Part shown: piece by piece, positions 26,427-37,710 of the stretch
Numbering within the stretch: the stretch's first letter is position 1
How the letters are laid out: each line of letters opens with the position of its first letter
From: Brevipalpus yothersi
Lineage: Eukaryota; Arthropoda; Arachnida; Trombidiformes; Tenuipalpidae
Length of the DNA stretch: 64,000 nucleotides
Assembly: GCA_003956705.1 (NCBI GenBank)
Contig: QZCP01000556.1
Location: 1 to 64,000, forward strand
Direction of reading: 5' to 3'
Notes under the pieces: model-generated
The model's database searches: none
Told to the model about the DNA's origin: nothing
The model's input: the letters and a program-made list of their open reading frames with translations, nothing else
Program-made: the position numbers and the translations under genes

Positions 26427-27572
26427 ATGAGTTTCGAGATAAGTAGTGAAGATCTTAAGAAAGTGGGAAAAATTCGCCTTGAATTTGATAAAGAGTACGC
26501 TGCCAATCCGGAGCTGTATGAGCGAGAAGATCGAATTCGTGTACTTGAGAACGATTTTTACGTTTGGCGTTTTTTGGATGACAAAGATGGAGACGAAGAT
26601 GATGCCATCAAGATGATGATCAAATCACTTCGATGGAGAAAAAAGACTGATGTAAAAAGTATTCGTGAAACTGATTTTCCTCGCGAAATTTATCACGTTA
26701 ATCCGTCTCACTTTTATGTGCCAGACAAGAATGGCTTTGTGACATACTATAATCGACTTAAAGTTCCGCCAGCACCGAAAGAATTTTTACCCTTGATGAC
26801 GCGAATGGTCATCATGGCTATCGAATCGATTGATCATCTTGTATTGAAGAATAAAACAAAAATTGGTCTCATCGTTGATTGTAGTGATGCCAGTATCACA
26901 CAACTCGAAATGTCTTCCAATCGTGATCTGATGGGCTCTGTTCAAGCATACTATCCGAATTATATTGAATATTTGGCATACTATGAAATGTCATCAGTTC
27001 TCAAGGCAATCTATAAGATGGTAAGTGTGACAATCCACATTCTTTCCATTCTCTTCTCCCCTCACCCCCCACCTTTCTTTGTGGAAAAAAGTTTCGAAAG
27101 GTACCTTGATCATTTCAACTTGATTATGTCAGTTAAACTTGATGATACTCATGGTTGAACTTGATTATTCAGCTTCTTATTATTTTTCGAAATGTATTTA
27201 TTCTCTTTCTTCTCTCTTTTCCTCTCATTTTCCTTCCCCCTTTTTTGTTTCTTCACTACATTCGCTGCTGAATAGGTTAAAACTTTTGCGCCCCCCAAAA
27301 TGACCAAAAATGTCATTTTCTTGAACAAAGATAATATCGATGAAATGATTGGCTTACAAAATGTGCCCGATTATATGGGTGGTTCATGTTCAAAGTCATA
27401 CATCAAAATAATGGATCATTGTCCATCGGTGGAAGAGGTTGCAGCACTCAATGGTATATCGATTGAGGCTGTCAAAGAATTTCATAAGCTATACGATCCA
27501 TTCTTGGAAGAATTTGAGCGTAAAAGAGATGAGCTTGAAAATTCGGCCGAAGCGGGCTCAACATTCCTGTAG
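26427..27572 (+). CDS. CRAL-TRIO (Sec14-like) domain protein
   Basis: Two exons, 26427-27020 and 27276-27572, joined by a GT-AG phase-0 intron, give 296 residues. The N-terminal helical CRAL-TRIO-N segment (about 15-75) includes FYVWRFLDDKDGDEDDAIKM. It is followed by the lipid-binding CRAL-TRIO domain (about 95-250) with the strand LIVDCSDAS and the helix-turn NYIEYLAYYEM. These proteins hold a hydrophobic ligand such as a phosphoinositide, tocopherol or retinoid and move it between membranes. The tail continues for about 45 residues with a charged helix (EEFERKRDELENSAEAG) and stops. No MSP domain or transmembrane segment like that of MOSPD2 is present, although the CRAL-TRIO part resembles that branch. 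Ligand and orthologue are undetermined. It converges on the cyclophilin gene. Confidence 0.88.
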
Positions 27573-28248
27573 AGCCCCTCCAAGCCCCTTCATTACCTGG
27601 CCCCTCTCTTTTTCTCTCTCTCTTTCTCTCTGTTCTCTCCCTTTTAAATCTCTCTCTTCTCTCGGGAAAATTATTATGCCTTAGGCCACAATGTAATGAC
27701 TAGGGATCGCTCTTTGGTAATGGCTTGCTTCGGTGAAAGTTAAATTCTGTTAACGTAGAATTGGGAAGGGGGATGATCGGTGATGAATTGTTCTAGTGGC
27801 GCATATTCTTGCGATTTCCGCAGAAGGAAATAAAAAAACTTTTGTTCAATATTCTCTCCCTGCTCACTGGCTGACAGCGTGCATGTATGGTGTGTTTCAA
27901 GGTTGATCCGTGCTGCCAACTCAGGAATTATCAATTTCCACATTTCATAATCTTTCGATATTATCGCCAACTTTATTGGAGAGTTGGTTCCATAGAGGAA
28001 AAAATAGAGGGAGGGAAGGGGATAGGTTAGTGGTATTGATAATTGAATAGAGAGGGGAAAAGAGGACAATTTCTACTTCATTGTAAGGGTTAAAGAAAAT
28101 TAAAGGAAATTGAGATGAAAAGGAGGCAATAGAGCAATGGGGTTAGCGAAAGCTTATTATTTTCCGAATGGTTCAAATTGGGAATACATGTATATGGACG
28201 CCTTTGTTGGAGGGAAGTTTATTCCCTTCTATGTTTGGCGAACAAAAT
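27573..28248. other. Convergent 3' region
   Basis: Spacer between the stop codons of the CRAL-TRIO gene (+) and the cyclophilin (-). It should hold both 3' UTRs. A minus-strand frame of 109 codons (27740-28069) shows no domain and is not called. TC-rich sequence lies at 27603-27662. Confidence 0.5.
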
Positions 28249-29553
28249 TTAAAGTTGGCCACAGTTTTCGATGGTAAGCTTCTTGGTGGTCTTGCCAGCC
28301 TGGGTACCGTAAGTTTCGAGCTTTTTCACCACTTCCATACCTTCAACGACCGATCCGAAAACGACGTGTTTGTTATCGAGCCATGGAGTTTTTACGGTTG
28401 TGATGAAGAATTGAGAGCCATTTGTGTTTGGTCCAGCGTTAGCCATTGACAAGCAGCCAGGGCCGGTGTGCTTGAGTTGGAAGTTTTCGTCAGCAAATTT
28501 TTCACCATAAATGGATTTGCCTCCAGTACCACTGTGAAGAGGAGAAGAGGATAAAAAAATTCTCTTTTAGTAAAGTTGATACCAGATCATATCGTTACTC
28601 CTTGTGAACCTCAAGATATATATGTAGGGCGGTTTTTGGAGCACCTTGTGTAATCGCACAGACACACACCAAATACAGATACTTACTCTCCCTTGGTGAA
28701 ATCACCACCCTGGAGCATAAAATTCGGAATCACACGATGAAATTTTGATCCCTTGAAACCAATGCCCTTCTCTCCTGTACACAGAGCTCGGAAATTTTCC
28801 GCGGTTTTGGGAACCACATCGTTGCGTAGCTATAGTTATGTAAGGGAGAGGGGAAGAGAGAGAGAGAGAGAGAGACGATGAAATAATTAATTCCCGATAA
28901 GTGGTAGGAAAAAAGGAAGGAAAATTCCGCAACGGAAAAATTGTGGCAAATTTGGTCAAGATAAGCGAGATTACAAAATAGTAAGCCCAGCAAAACGGAC
29001 GCCATTAAAGATGCACCCCCTTGGCTACTCTGGCTTGGCTGAAGGTTAGCCTGAGAGAGGGGAAAAAGGAAAAAGGGGAAGAGAAAAAAAAGAATACACT
29101 AGGCCTACTGAACGAAAATTACAATATTAAAAGTGATCGGCAAACGATTATTATCGATAATTTAATTAATTTACACGATATTAACACCTTAGGAGGGATT
29201 AAGGAGCGAATAGGAAAGATGTCACGATCAAACACACGCAGAAAAACGAATCAAATAATCACTAAATAAAAGGGTTAGTAGAGAAAGCACATGGCCGCAT
29301 CATGCATATGCACACATGATGAAAATATATTTTCAACAAAACTCACCTCCATGACAATACGACCTGATGGTGCACCATCGATGGCAATATCAAAGAAAAC
29401 CTTTGGATTGGTCATTTCGGACAATTTACTGATACTTAGTGAAAATGAACGACAAGACGAGATCAACGGTACACGGTGAGAAAGAGTGTTGAGATGATGA
29501 GCAGGAGAAGCGAAAATGATATGAGAAGCAGAAAGCAAACCTCGAGCAAGCAT
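28249..29553 (-). CDS. Cyclophilin-type peptidyl-prolyl isomerase, two possible starts
   Basis: Three minus-strand exons, 29347-29553, 28687-28829 and 28249-28531, give 210 residues from the upstream ATG. An internal ATG at 29413-29415 gives 164 residues, the length of cytosolic cyclophilin A. The core has FHRVIPNFMLQGGDFT with the catalytic Arg and Phe, GTGGKSIYG, MANAGPNTNGSQFFIT and the cyclosporin-contacting Trp in TPWLDNKHVVFG. It ends KKLTIENCGQL. The 46-residue extension starting MLARGLLSASHIIFASPAHH lacks acidic residues until LSE near its end and is rich in Ser, Arg, His and Leu. It looks like a mitochondrial presequence, as in insect Cyp1 and vertebrate PPIF. One gene may therefore supply mitochondrial and cytosolic forms through alternative initiation or transcription starts. 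The enzyme speeds cis-trans proline isomerisation during folding. Confidence 0.93.
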
Positions 29554-30406
29554 TTTGTGTGAGCAGCGAAAAGAGAGAGAAAAAGAGAGAGAGACTTTCA
29601 ACTAGTTTTCCCAAGCGTTTGAATAGAGAGGGGAAAAGAAAGAGGCACAGAGAAAGAGAGAGAGAGAGAAAAAGTAAGAGAGATGGGTTTTGGAAAAATG
29701 TGGGCCTTTTTTTTACCAGAGAAACTTGATTACTGGTTAGATAGGTAGGTAATAATGATTATAATCACGTTTGGTGAGTAAGAAAAGAGTATCTACACCA
29801 GAGAGAAAATGTATTCACTAGCACAAAGAGACAAAGAGAAATGCTTGCGAGATCAGCTTCTTCTTTGTTTCTCCACGTGCAAATTCATCTCTCTTTCTCT
29901 CTCTCCCGGTCTCTTGGATCAAGATGAGATCGTTTTTTTCCTCTTTCTCCTCCTCTTGGCTGATTTGTGCCAAGTTTGAAGGGGAGAGAACGATGTGTGG
30001 CGATGAATATTGCTTAATTATTTCATAATCAAATACAATCCTTTTCACCTTGCTCCAGTATGTGAATGAGTAGGGAAGATGCCTCGAGCGATTCTGGTTG
30101 GCATTCTTATTTGCGACTTGCAGGAACTTTAACTGGTCTGCCTTGCCTTCACTAGGTTTGCCGAACAAAGGGGATTCTTTCTCTCAGCCTCTAGTAAGCC
30201 TCTCGACATTGCTGGTAAACACTCGAAAATCCCCGAAAATACTCGAAACTTAGCCGATTTATGGAAGAAAGAGAGAAAGAAAGAATGAAGGAAAGAGAGA
30301 CAGACAGAGAAAATTCGTGGATTCGTGCATGAAAGAAAGTTCTATTTTCGATCTCCATTCATTTTATTCCGCTTATTGTTGCATTTTGCTTCTATTATTT
30401 ACATAC

Positions 30407-30474
<68 letters not shown>

Positions 30475-30529
30475 NNNNNNNNNNNNNNNNNNNNNNNNNN
30501 NNNNNNNNNNNNNNNNNNNNNNNNNNNNN

Positions 30530-30582
<53 letters not shown>

Positions 30583-32131
30583 CAACTGGCCATGAAAACT
30601 TTTGCTGTGAGCAATATTTGGTCTATTCCATTTTCATCTACCCGAGAAAATCTTGAGATCAAACAAGACTTTATCATCATGATACGGTCAATACAGTGAA
30701 TGTCTCTCACAATCTTGCATGGAAAATTTTCACTCACAATTCGTCAAGCTCATATCTTGTAGAGAAATTCTATTTATAGATGGATGATAAATGCTCAAAA
30801 AAGAAAGATTTATATCGTCTAGGGCCAGTGAACTTCAACTTCTCCCAGATCATGAAGCATAATTAAACTGAAAATTGAGCTCATTTTTCATCCATCAGTG
30901 ACTGAGTTTTTCTATCATCAATGAATGCAACATTTCTCAGGGATTATTTTCACTAACCTTATCACTTACAAGTTAGTGAGTTGAATTCGATTCATTGATG
31001 AAATAAGAGCTCGATTATCGGCAACTTTATATAGTCTGAAGTACACTTGATTGTGATAGGAAAAATGTTCTCCCCTTTTCTTATCAATTTCTTCAGATAA
31101 CTCTGATAATTTTTGATCATCTGGGTTGATTTTAATTCTTTTTTTCACCCCAATCGAAAGTTTCAACCGTTCAACTTATACAATTCTTACCATAAACTCT
31201 CGGCCAAAACGAAAACTCGACAACTTTCTTCCTCCACACTCACCGAAAAAAGCTATCTCTTCCCAGTCAAAAGGAATACTCAGGTCTTAAAATTGAATAT
31301 CCAGAATCCAGAATAGAATATCGTTGATTTGAAAAAATATTCCTCCTCAAATGTTCCAAGGAATCTTCATGAGATTTCTTCCAACGAATTGAACCTCAAC
31401 ATTACTACAACAGATGACACTTTTTCCATGTGGAAAATAGGATGCCCAAGTAGTGTTATCTGTAGGATTGTTGGAAAACTATGCATTTCATCATGAATAA
31501 AAAAATTCTGACGTTTACTTGATGGCTGCTTGTTTGATGCACTTGATGGTGAAAGTTTTTTTTCTACTGTTTGATGTGTGTTAATAGGCTTAAGTAGCTT
31601 TGCGATTTTGTTGTCTACAATCTCGTTAACATGATTGTTCGAAATGTTTTCACCGTTGTTTTCATCATTGGCATGGCATTGAGATAAGGAACATTCAATA
31701 TATATATATATTCGTTTCTTTCTCTCTCTCTCTCTTCTTTGAGACACACGCCGATTGGAAGAAGTGATTTGAAAATCGATTATGTTCAACTTTTCATAGA
31801 CATTCTCTTTATCGATATATAATTAAATGTTCTCCAAGTCTTATTTTAGTGTGCCTTAAAGTATGATGATTGAAGTCGATAACGATGATGATGCTCTTCC
31901 AAAATGACCATTATTGTTCATCGATAATGCTATTCAACGCTTACTTGTGATCACTTTATACATTGAAAGTTGTTCTTTTTTTCTCACTACATTCAGTTTA
32001 GCCCAGGAAGAGTGAATACATAATTTGAACGTCATTTTTCCGGATTCTTGTTCATCATTGATTAAGTAGAGAGAGATAGAGATAGATTTTTTTTTTTCAA
32101 TCTTTCAACGAACAAATTGTGATCCGTCAAA
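29554..32131. other. Gap-containing region without a firmly supported gene
   Basis: This region lies between the cyclophilin start and the TM6SF gene. It contains GA-rich sequence, a 55-N gap in a GA tract, and several short frames. The most protein-like is minus-strand 31367-31789, with an Asn/Ser/Lys-rich segment containing HANDENNGENISNNHVNEIV. Another is minus-strand 30966-31166 (NPDDQKLSELSEEIDKK). I could not join them into one gene with convincing splice sites, so a minus-strand hypothetical gene at about 30960-31800 stays possible but unproved. Confidence 0.35.
30411..30580. repeat. (GA)n microsatellite containing an assembly gap
   Basis: GA dinucleotides flank a run of 55 N at 30475-30529. 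The repeat evidently broke the assembly, so its true length is unknown. At least about 115 bp are resolved. Confidence 0.97.
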
Positions 32132-33746
32132 ATGTCCATCTCGGTGGGAACAAGAGTTTTTTCCATATCCATTCTCGCTATTCCTATAATCAATTTATTC
32201 GATAAATTTATCAATTACTTTAAAATAACTGAAACATTTACCATTGTGTCAAGTATGCTTGCCATTTTATTCATGATCATGGCATTGCTCATCATCTCTA
32301 CCAGATCTTTATTGCAACGTTATAACTGTCAGCAGTATCCGTTTTATGGTATGTTTCCTTCTCTCTCCTTTTTTTCCCTTCATTCTTTGCTATCATTTTA
32401 TTTTAACTTTAAATTCTCTGTTTCCTCTACTCACTCTCAATTTTCTTTCGTTGATCTTGTAAATCATTTTGTAGACTTTGTAGATTCTAATAATCATTCC
32501 TCTCTTTTTTTTCTCCCAGTTTTTTCCTTATTATGCTTCAATTCGGTATGCTGTATAATCATCGGCTTGGAATTGGAAGGCTTAATTTCTGGTTTCTGTA
32601 GTACACTTTTGAAAAATGGTGATGTTCACCTTCGATCAGCTTTTGGTGCAATGATTTTTCATCTAAATGGAATATTGGTATACGCAATATCTGTGACCAT
32701 AATAGCAGCAATAACCTGGAAGTAATTACCGTTACTCTTAAACTTTCACGCTGCTTTGTTATTTGCACTTGCTTTCTTCTCTCATTCCCTCGACCAATCT
32801 TGTCAAAGACGAAGTTCCATAATTAACTCCATACCTGTTGAGATTTTTTTTTCAAAAAACCTTTTTTTCCCATGAGCTATTAATCTTCCTCCATGAATGC
32901 GAATGCCCGCTAAACTGAATGAACAGTTGTCTTGTTATTGAACAGACAAAAGATATTGTTCTCGAATCACTTCTGATTAATCATTTATTTATCCTTTCTT
33001 ATCACAGCAACGAATTTCATGACACCCTATGCTATTGGCTTGGCTCATGGTACAATATTGTCATAGTTTTTTTACTTGGTATTCTAACGGGTAAAACTGG
33101 TCCCAATTGGTCAACACTTCTCTATCTACCCTACATCGTTCTTCCAATCCATATGTCAAGAAACTTACTTGGCAAAAATGATCAAAGCCAGCCACCAATA
33201 ATCAATTCTTCTATCTGGAGGAGACATATTGATCTCTCTCTGGTTATTTTCTTTATATTTGCCTCTTTTATGGCAATTTTCCGAGGAATAATTGTCCTTG
33301 ATAGTCCTCTTGAACCGTGCAAATGGTACACAAGACGTGTGGAGCCATATTTATTATCTACAACACCAGCACCCTTTGCCAAGATTCAGATGCTTTTGAT
33401 TATGTTCACTTTTACGCCATTCTACTTAGCCAGTATTTATCATCTCATCAATGGAACTTTCTACAAAATGAGTGAATCTAGTCTGATTTATGCTGGTGCT
33501 TCTCTCAGTGCTCAAGTTACTCATTTTGGAGCTTCCGTTCATTCTAGAACTCCATATGTTTTCAGAGTGCCTTCAGATTGGGATTCTCAAGCAATTTTTT
33601 GGGTATTCAATTTAGTTTTGATGGTTGGACCACAAATTTTTGCTCTCCGATGCTTACAGCCAGAAGACTTTAGTAGTGAAGAGAATGCCAACAAACCATT
33701 TGACGAAACAGTGAAAATTAATGGAGATACACCTAAAGACAAGTAA
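32132..33746 (+). CDS. Transmembrane 6 superfamily (TM6SF1/2) homologue
   Basis: Three exons, 32132-32348, 32520-32721 and 33008-33746, with GT-AG introns, give 385 residues; vertebrate TM6SF1/2 have about 370-380. The protein is polytopic, with hydrophobic segments starting near residues 5, 38, 73, 115, 145, 170, 215, 265, 290 and 335. It carries the family signature near the C-terminus: THFGASVHSRTPYVFRVP, followed by VGPQIFALRCLQPEDF. The family has two EXPERA domains, as in sterol isomerases and TMEM97. TM6SF2 acts in the ER/Golgi on lipidation and secretion of lipoproteins, and TM6SF1 is lysosomal; which role applies here cannot be told. The tail after the last membrane span is short and charged. 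The frame would be lost if either intron were retained, which supports the model. Confidence 0.88.
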
Positions 33747-33979
33747 CTTTCTCAGGAGATAGAATCATCACCATTCATCATGTACATAGCCATTCATCAT
33801 AATGACAAGAAGAAAATTAAACACAATCTCACCAGATAAATTTGAGAAATTTTTAGAAAAGTATCTTTGCTGGTTCAAATTATACTCACAAATGATATGT
33901 ATGTGAAAGATCAATACGATTAGTTATCATTTGGATCATTTGGATAAAATGATAAAGTGGCAAGCATAGTTAGCAAAAT

Positions 33980-34369
33980 TCAAAATATTATAGACTGGAT
34001 GACAGAATGGACCCTCAAAACGAGTGTAAAATGAATTTGATCAAAAGTTTTCTTATTGAAGCGATACTTGGAGCACTCAAGATCTCTTTTCTTGTGTAGA
34101 GTTCCATTAATGAACCGACCTTTAGCTGTCACACAATTGTAAAGTATAGAACCAGTATTTTGCTTTGAAAACTGAGTTTCATTTTTATCACAATTAAGTA
34201 TAAATTTTCTGCAACCTCCGCTTCTTCTTAAAGAAAGAAATAGAAGTGAATACAGTGTTGATGAAGAGAGAATCAAACGTAAAAAACCACTTAGTAGCTC
34301 TATCCCGTCCACCAAGTCGTCTTTGTCAGCACTAAGAGCGTGAGTTAGAAGAAAGAGAGAGAATATCAT
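33980..34369 (-). CDS. Hypothetical small secreted protein (uncertain)
   Basis: An open frame of 129 codons on the minus strand starts MIFSLFLLTHALSADKDD, which reads as a short signal peptide with a likely cleavage after ALSA. The rest is basic and has four cysteines (SGGCRKF, ILNCDK, LYNCVT, LECSKY). A second hydrophobic stretch (ILSSSTLYSLLFLSL) may be a membrane segment or an unrecognised intron. There is no recognised domain. A longer frame extends upstream to 34417. It borders a cluster of lineage-specific secreted genes, which makes it more plausible, but it could be a chance frame. Confidence 0.3.
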   Translation of the reverse strand: MIFSLFLLTHALSADKDDLVDGIELLSGFLRLILSSSTLYSLLFLSLRRSGGCRKFILNCDKNETQFSKQNTGSILYNCVTAKGRFINGTLHKKRDLECSKYRFNKKTFDQIHFTLVLRVHSVIQSIIF

Positions 34370-34419
34370 GGAAAATTTTGAGTTGACTTCACTGTCAAAT
34401 TCGAGGCTAACAATCATTC

Positions 34420-35273
34420 AATAGATTTAGATTCGAGATCGTGAAAACTCTTGGATGCCTCACTTTTTGGAACTTTTTCTTCTGTAGACAAGTTGGATTA
34501 GATTAGATTACAATAAAATACTCTCCAATCGAATATGATGGAACGAGCTTCATTCTTTCGATGATAATACTAGAGCCAAACAGTATTCAAGAAACATTAA
34601 CATCCTGGCTATTGGCATGATTTTTTTCAATACGTCAACTCAAGCACAAGTGTTGTGTGTGAAGCCTTCCAATTTTTCAGAGGAATATTTTCGGTTTGAG
34701 GATCGCTGTGGTTCCAATCAGTTTTCAAATTCTTCCACCAAAACTTTCTCATCTTTCAAGGAATTTCCTCAAACATCGATGCGATGCGGGCAATTCTTCG
34801 AGGATGATACTATTCATAATTATCATGGGCAAAGCTATCTTGTAAAATGGTCCCAATGAAGTGTCGTATCAATTTTCACTTCACCATAACTATTAAAGCA
34901 TATTTATATCATTCCAAAGTCGAACAGTTTAAAAGTTAAACTTGTTAAGCAAATGAGAATTTTGATTCTTCAATTTAAATATATTTTTTCTATTCATGAA
35001 TTGAAAAAATTTGACTCCAATCGTGAAACTTTTCTAGCAAAATTGTCGGATTTGAGCAAATTTGCTCACTGAAATGTCTCAACGATGTTTCAAAGGTGAA
35101 GAAATGAGCTATGATATGCAGGAAAGAAAGTTTTATTTTGCAGACGTTTGAAGATGTATAAGTTCAATTCATTGAAAAACTGGTATTGTTAGGTTTTTAT
35201 CAAATAAAGTTAGTTAAAAAATTAATTTGAGGAAACTATCATGAAAATTCTCCATATTCATGCCATCTGATGT
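34420..35273. other. Spacer without a supported gene
   Basis: AT-rich sequence with one plus-strand frame (34617-34859, 80 codons, three Cys, no signal peptide) that I could not link to other exons. No repeat stands out. Confidence 0.4.
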
Positions 35274-35884
35274 TCAGTGGAATAGTTTTTCTAGATTAAG
35301 GGTTCCATTAACCATACAGATCATTGAAATGCTAAGAAAATCCTCTGCAAAGAAATGAATCTTGTGGGTACTTTGATATTGCTCAGAAATTTGATTGTGA
35401 CGATAGCATCGAATATCTCCAATATTTGAACAGTATGCACAAGTATGAACTTCTCCAATCACATCATAATTTGACCTGATGTCCAAATACCATGTATGGA
35501 CCCCATCTTCTGATAAATTTATGCTACTAAGGGATATTGGTGCAAGAGGATACAGCTTGCCCTCCTTCCCCTTCTTGAGTACCACCATGAACAAACTTGA
35601 TGGTGGATGAATTCGACTAACTCTTTTTCTTGATCTGACAGATGAGGGTGATATCTTGATTACATTTTGGCTCAAAAATTCATAAGGCACAGTCTGATTA
35701 TTGATCAAAATCATCATGTCAGATTCTTCATCAATCCACGATCCTTTAGAATATGAAAGTGAGTTATTCAAATTATCTCGAATGTGAACAAGATTCGATT
35801 ACCTGTAGAGTTTTGGAATTCTGCTCTCAATTGATCAGTGATGGTGATTGTTAGCACTAGGATGAAGAAATAGATAATCTTCAT
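35274..35884 (-). CDS. Secreted four-cysteine family, member A
   Basis: Unrecognised family. Two exons, 35803-35884 and 35274-35743, with a 59-bp GT-AG phase-1 intron, give 183 residues. Exon 1 encodes a clear signal peptide, MKIIYFFILVLTITITDQLR. The mature part has a variable N-terminal half followed by the family domain of about 105 residues: SLFMVVLKKG, the region around ISLSSINLSEDGVHTWYLDI, the cysteine core HTCAYCSNIGDIRCYRH, then HFFAEDFLSISMIC. All four family cysteines and the CYRH motif are kept. Overall identity to the three plus-strand copies is low, so this is an old, inverted paralogue. No enzyme motif is visible. Function is unknown; extracellular location is inferred from the signal peptide. 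Confidence 0.75.
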
Positions 35885-37710
35885 ATTTACTCAAAGTTAC
35901 ACAGACAGAGAGATATTTCAAAGGCAAAATCGATGAGCAAAATTTGTTTGAAATTATAACAAATGATAATAAATTGAAGCTAGATTGGGAAAAACGATTT
36001 CAGAAAATGAGAACTTGGATGGGATTTCGAGAGAAACTGGGGTTCATCAAGGGAATGAAAATTGGATCTACTCATTTGATTGAGTGTGAAAATTGCTATT
36101 TTCTCTCGAGAAGACCATGTTTTATTTCGACTTCATCATTCTGTTTCATTTTTTATTTGTCCCTGTCATAATCTGCATAATCTTTGCTGATCATTGCTCA
36201 AATCACGAATAAAATTGCTTACCTATTGATAATGTTGAGTGATAGTCTGATTTATCTCATAATGTTATGATGTCTTATCCATTAGATCTGTGCACCAAGA
36301 TGTCTAGCTAAAATTTTCGACAGCCAAGATACTCTCAGACGCTTTTCTGGCAACACCAGACGCAACTACATGTGTACATATAGCTATGAAAACTGAGTTT
36401 GAACACAGTTTGAAATCAGTTGCCATCTTATCATGGAGCCCGAAAATCACAGGTCTCATGAAAGCCAAAAATAATCGAAGTTCAATTTTTTCCCAGAGAT
36501 AATTTTTAGCCACCATACCACATCTTTTGACCGGATTTTTCATTCAGTAAATAGATGGAAAATTTCCATCTTTCAGGCGTGATATGGTGACTAAAAATTA
36601 TCTCTAGGAAAAAATTGAATTTCGATTATTTGCACACTCATAACTCCATTGATTGCATCTCATTACTGTATTTCTATTTCCCTTCATCACTAAGATGAGA
36701 ATGCTTGCGAACCCGATGGAACTTGGTCACCATCACAGTCGTTATATTTTCTGTTTTCCTATTGCAATAGCCAAGGCAACTGTCCACAATCATCGAGTGA
36801 AAACAGATGATTGTTTCAAGTATCCAACCATGGAAGAGCTGGGAACTATTTTTGATTCATTAATTCATCCCCTATTTTGATTGGTTCTTACCACAGAAAA
36901 TGAAGGCAAACGCTTTGTTGGTGGATACTGGCCATTTGTTTGAGTCCTCTCAACTCGATGTTAGATGATAGAGAATATGAATAAATTAACTCAATTTCCA
37001 GAGATCGCCCCAGGTAGCTAGTATCTTCCATTGAAGCATTAGACATTCATTAGTGCATCCACACGAAGCTCGACAAAAATACCTGACGTAAAGTGTTTTG
37101 GCTGTTTCTACTGCTACTTTTTTCTGTGAGGCCTTACAACTAAAATCTTAGATCAAGGAAAAGTATTATATATTATAAGAAAGCCTAGTAAAATGATTAG
37201 ATGAAAGTGATGTAAGTCATTGGAGATGCGAAAAATTCCATCGGCACATCTTCAAATTTTCTTCATTTTTACCTGGAGGGTGCAATTAATTCTCTATCAG
37301 TTCCTTGGGCTACCTATTGAATACTGATCTCATCCAACTCATTAAGTTTTTAGTAACATTGCGTAAAAACTTTTGACTACCAGTGAGTTTAAATACAACT
37401 TCAACCGGTTATTGCAATGGAATGATGGGCAAACAATCTGAAGAATAATCATTGAAAACACTCTCTCATCAATTCCAAGAAATAGGTTTCAGCATTCGAC
37501 TCATCTTTTTGGCCATGATACTAGATAACAATCTTCAAGTGCGGTTGAACAAGTGAGCAACGAATAGTCTTCATCAATTTTGTCTCTTTATTTATGAAAT
37601 TCATTCAATTTCAAAATTGTTGAGAGGAATATTTTTGAATTCACTGATTATATTAAGTGGTCATTTTAAAGCTTTTTGGAATTTTTGTCAAGCTAATACT
37701 AATCAACATA
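35885..37710. other. Spacer with a long inverted repeat
   Basis: Divergent spacer between member A (-) and member B (+), presumably holding both promoters. Apart from the inverted repeat at 36470-36630 no feature is supported. Short frames at 35944-36171 and 36653-36880 lack domains or signal peptides. Confidence 0.45.
36470..36630. repeat. 50-bp inverted repeat with 61-bp spacer
   Basis: The left arm at 36470-36519 is the reverse complement of the right arm at 36581-36630 with only 4 mismatches in 50, all transitions. The spacer carries a near-palindrome, GATGGAAAATTTCCATC, at about 36555-36571. The structure would fold into a long hairpin in RNA or DNA. It might be a small foldback/MITE-like element or a hairpin RNA locus. 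I see no flanking target-site duplication that I can be sure of. Confidence 0.85.

Noticed and set aside
28168..28449. Plus-strand 93-codon frame
   Set aside because: It is antisense to the third coding exon of the cyclophilin.
31367..31789. Minus-strand 140-codon frame with a protein-like Asn/Ser/Lys segment
   Set aside because: I found no domain, no convincing donor/acceptor pairs to neighbouring frames and a repeat-derived Arg-Glu-rich N-terminus. It is kept only as a remark on that region.
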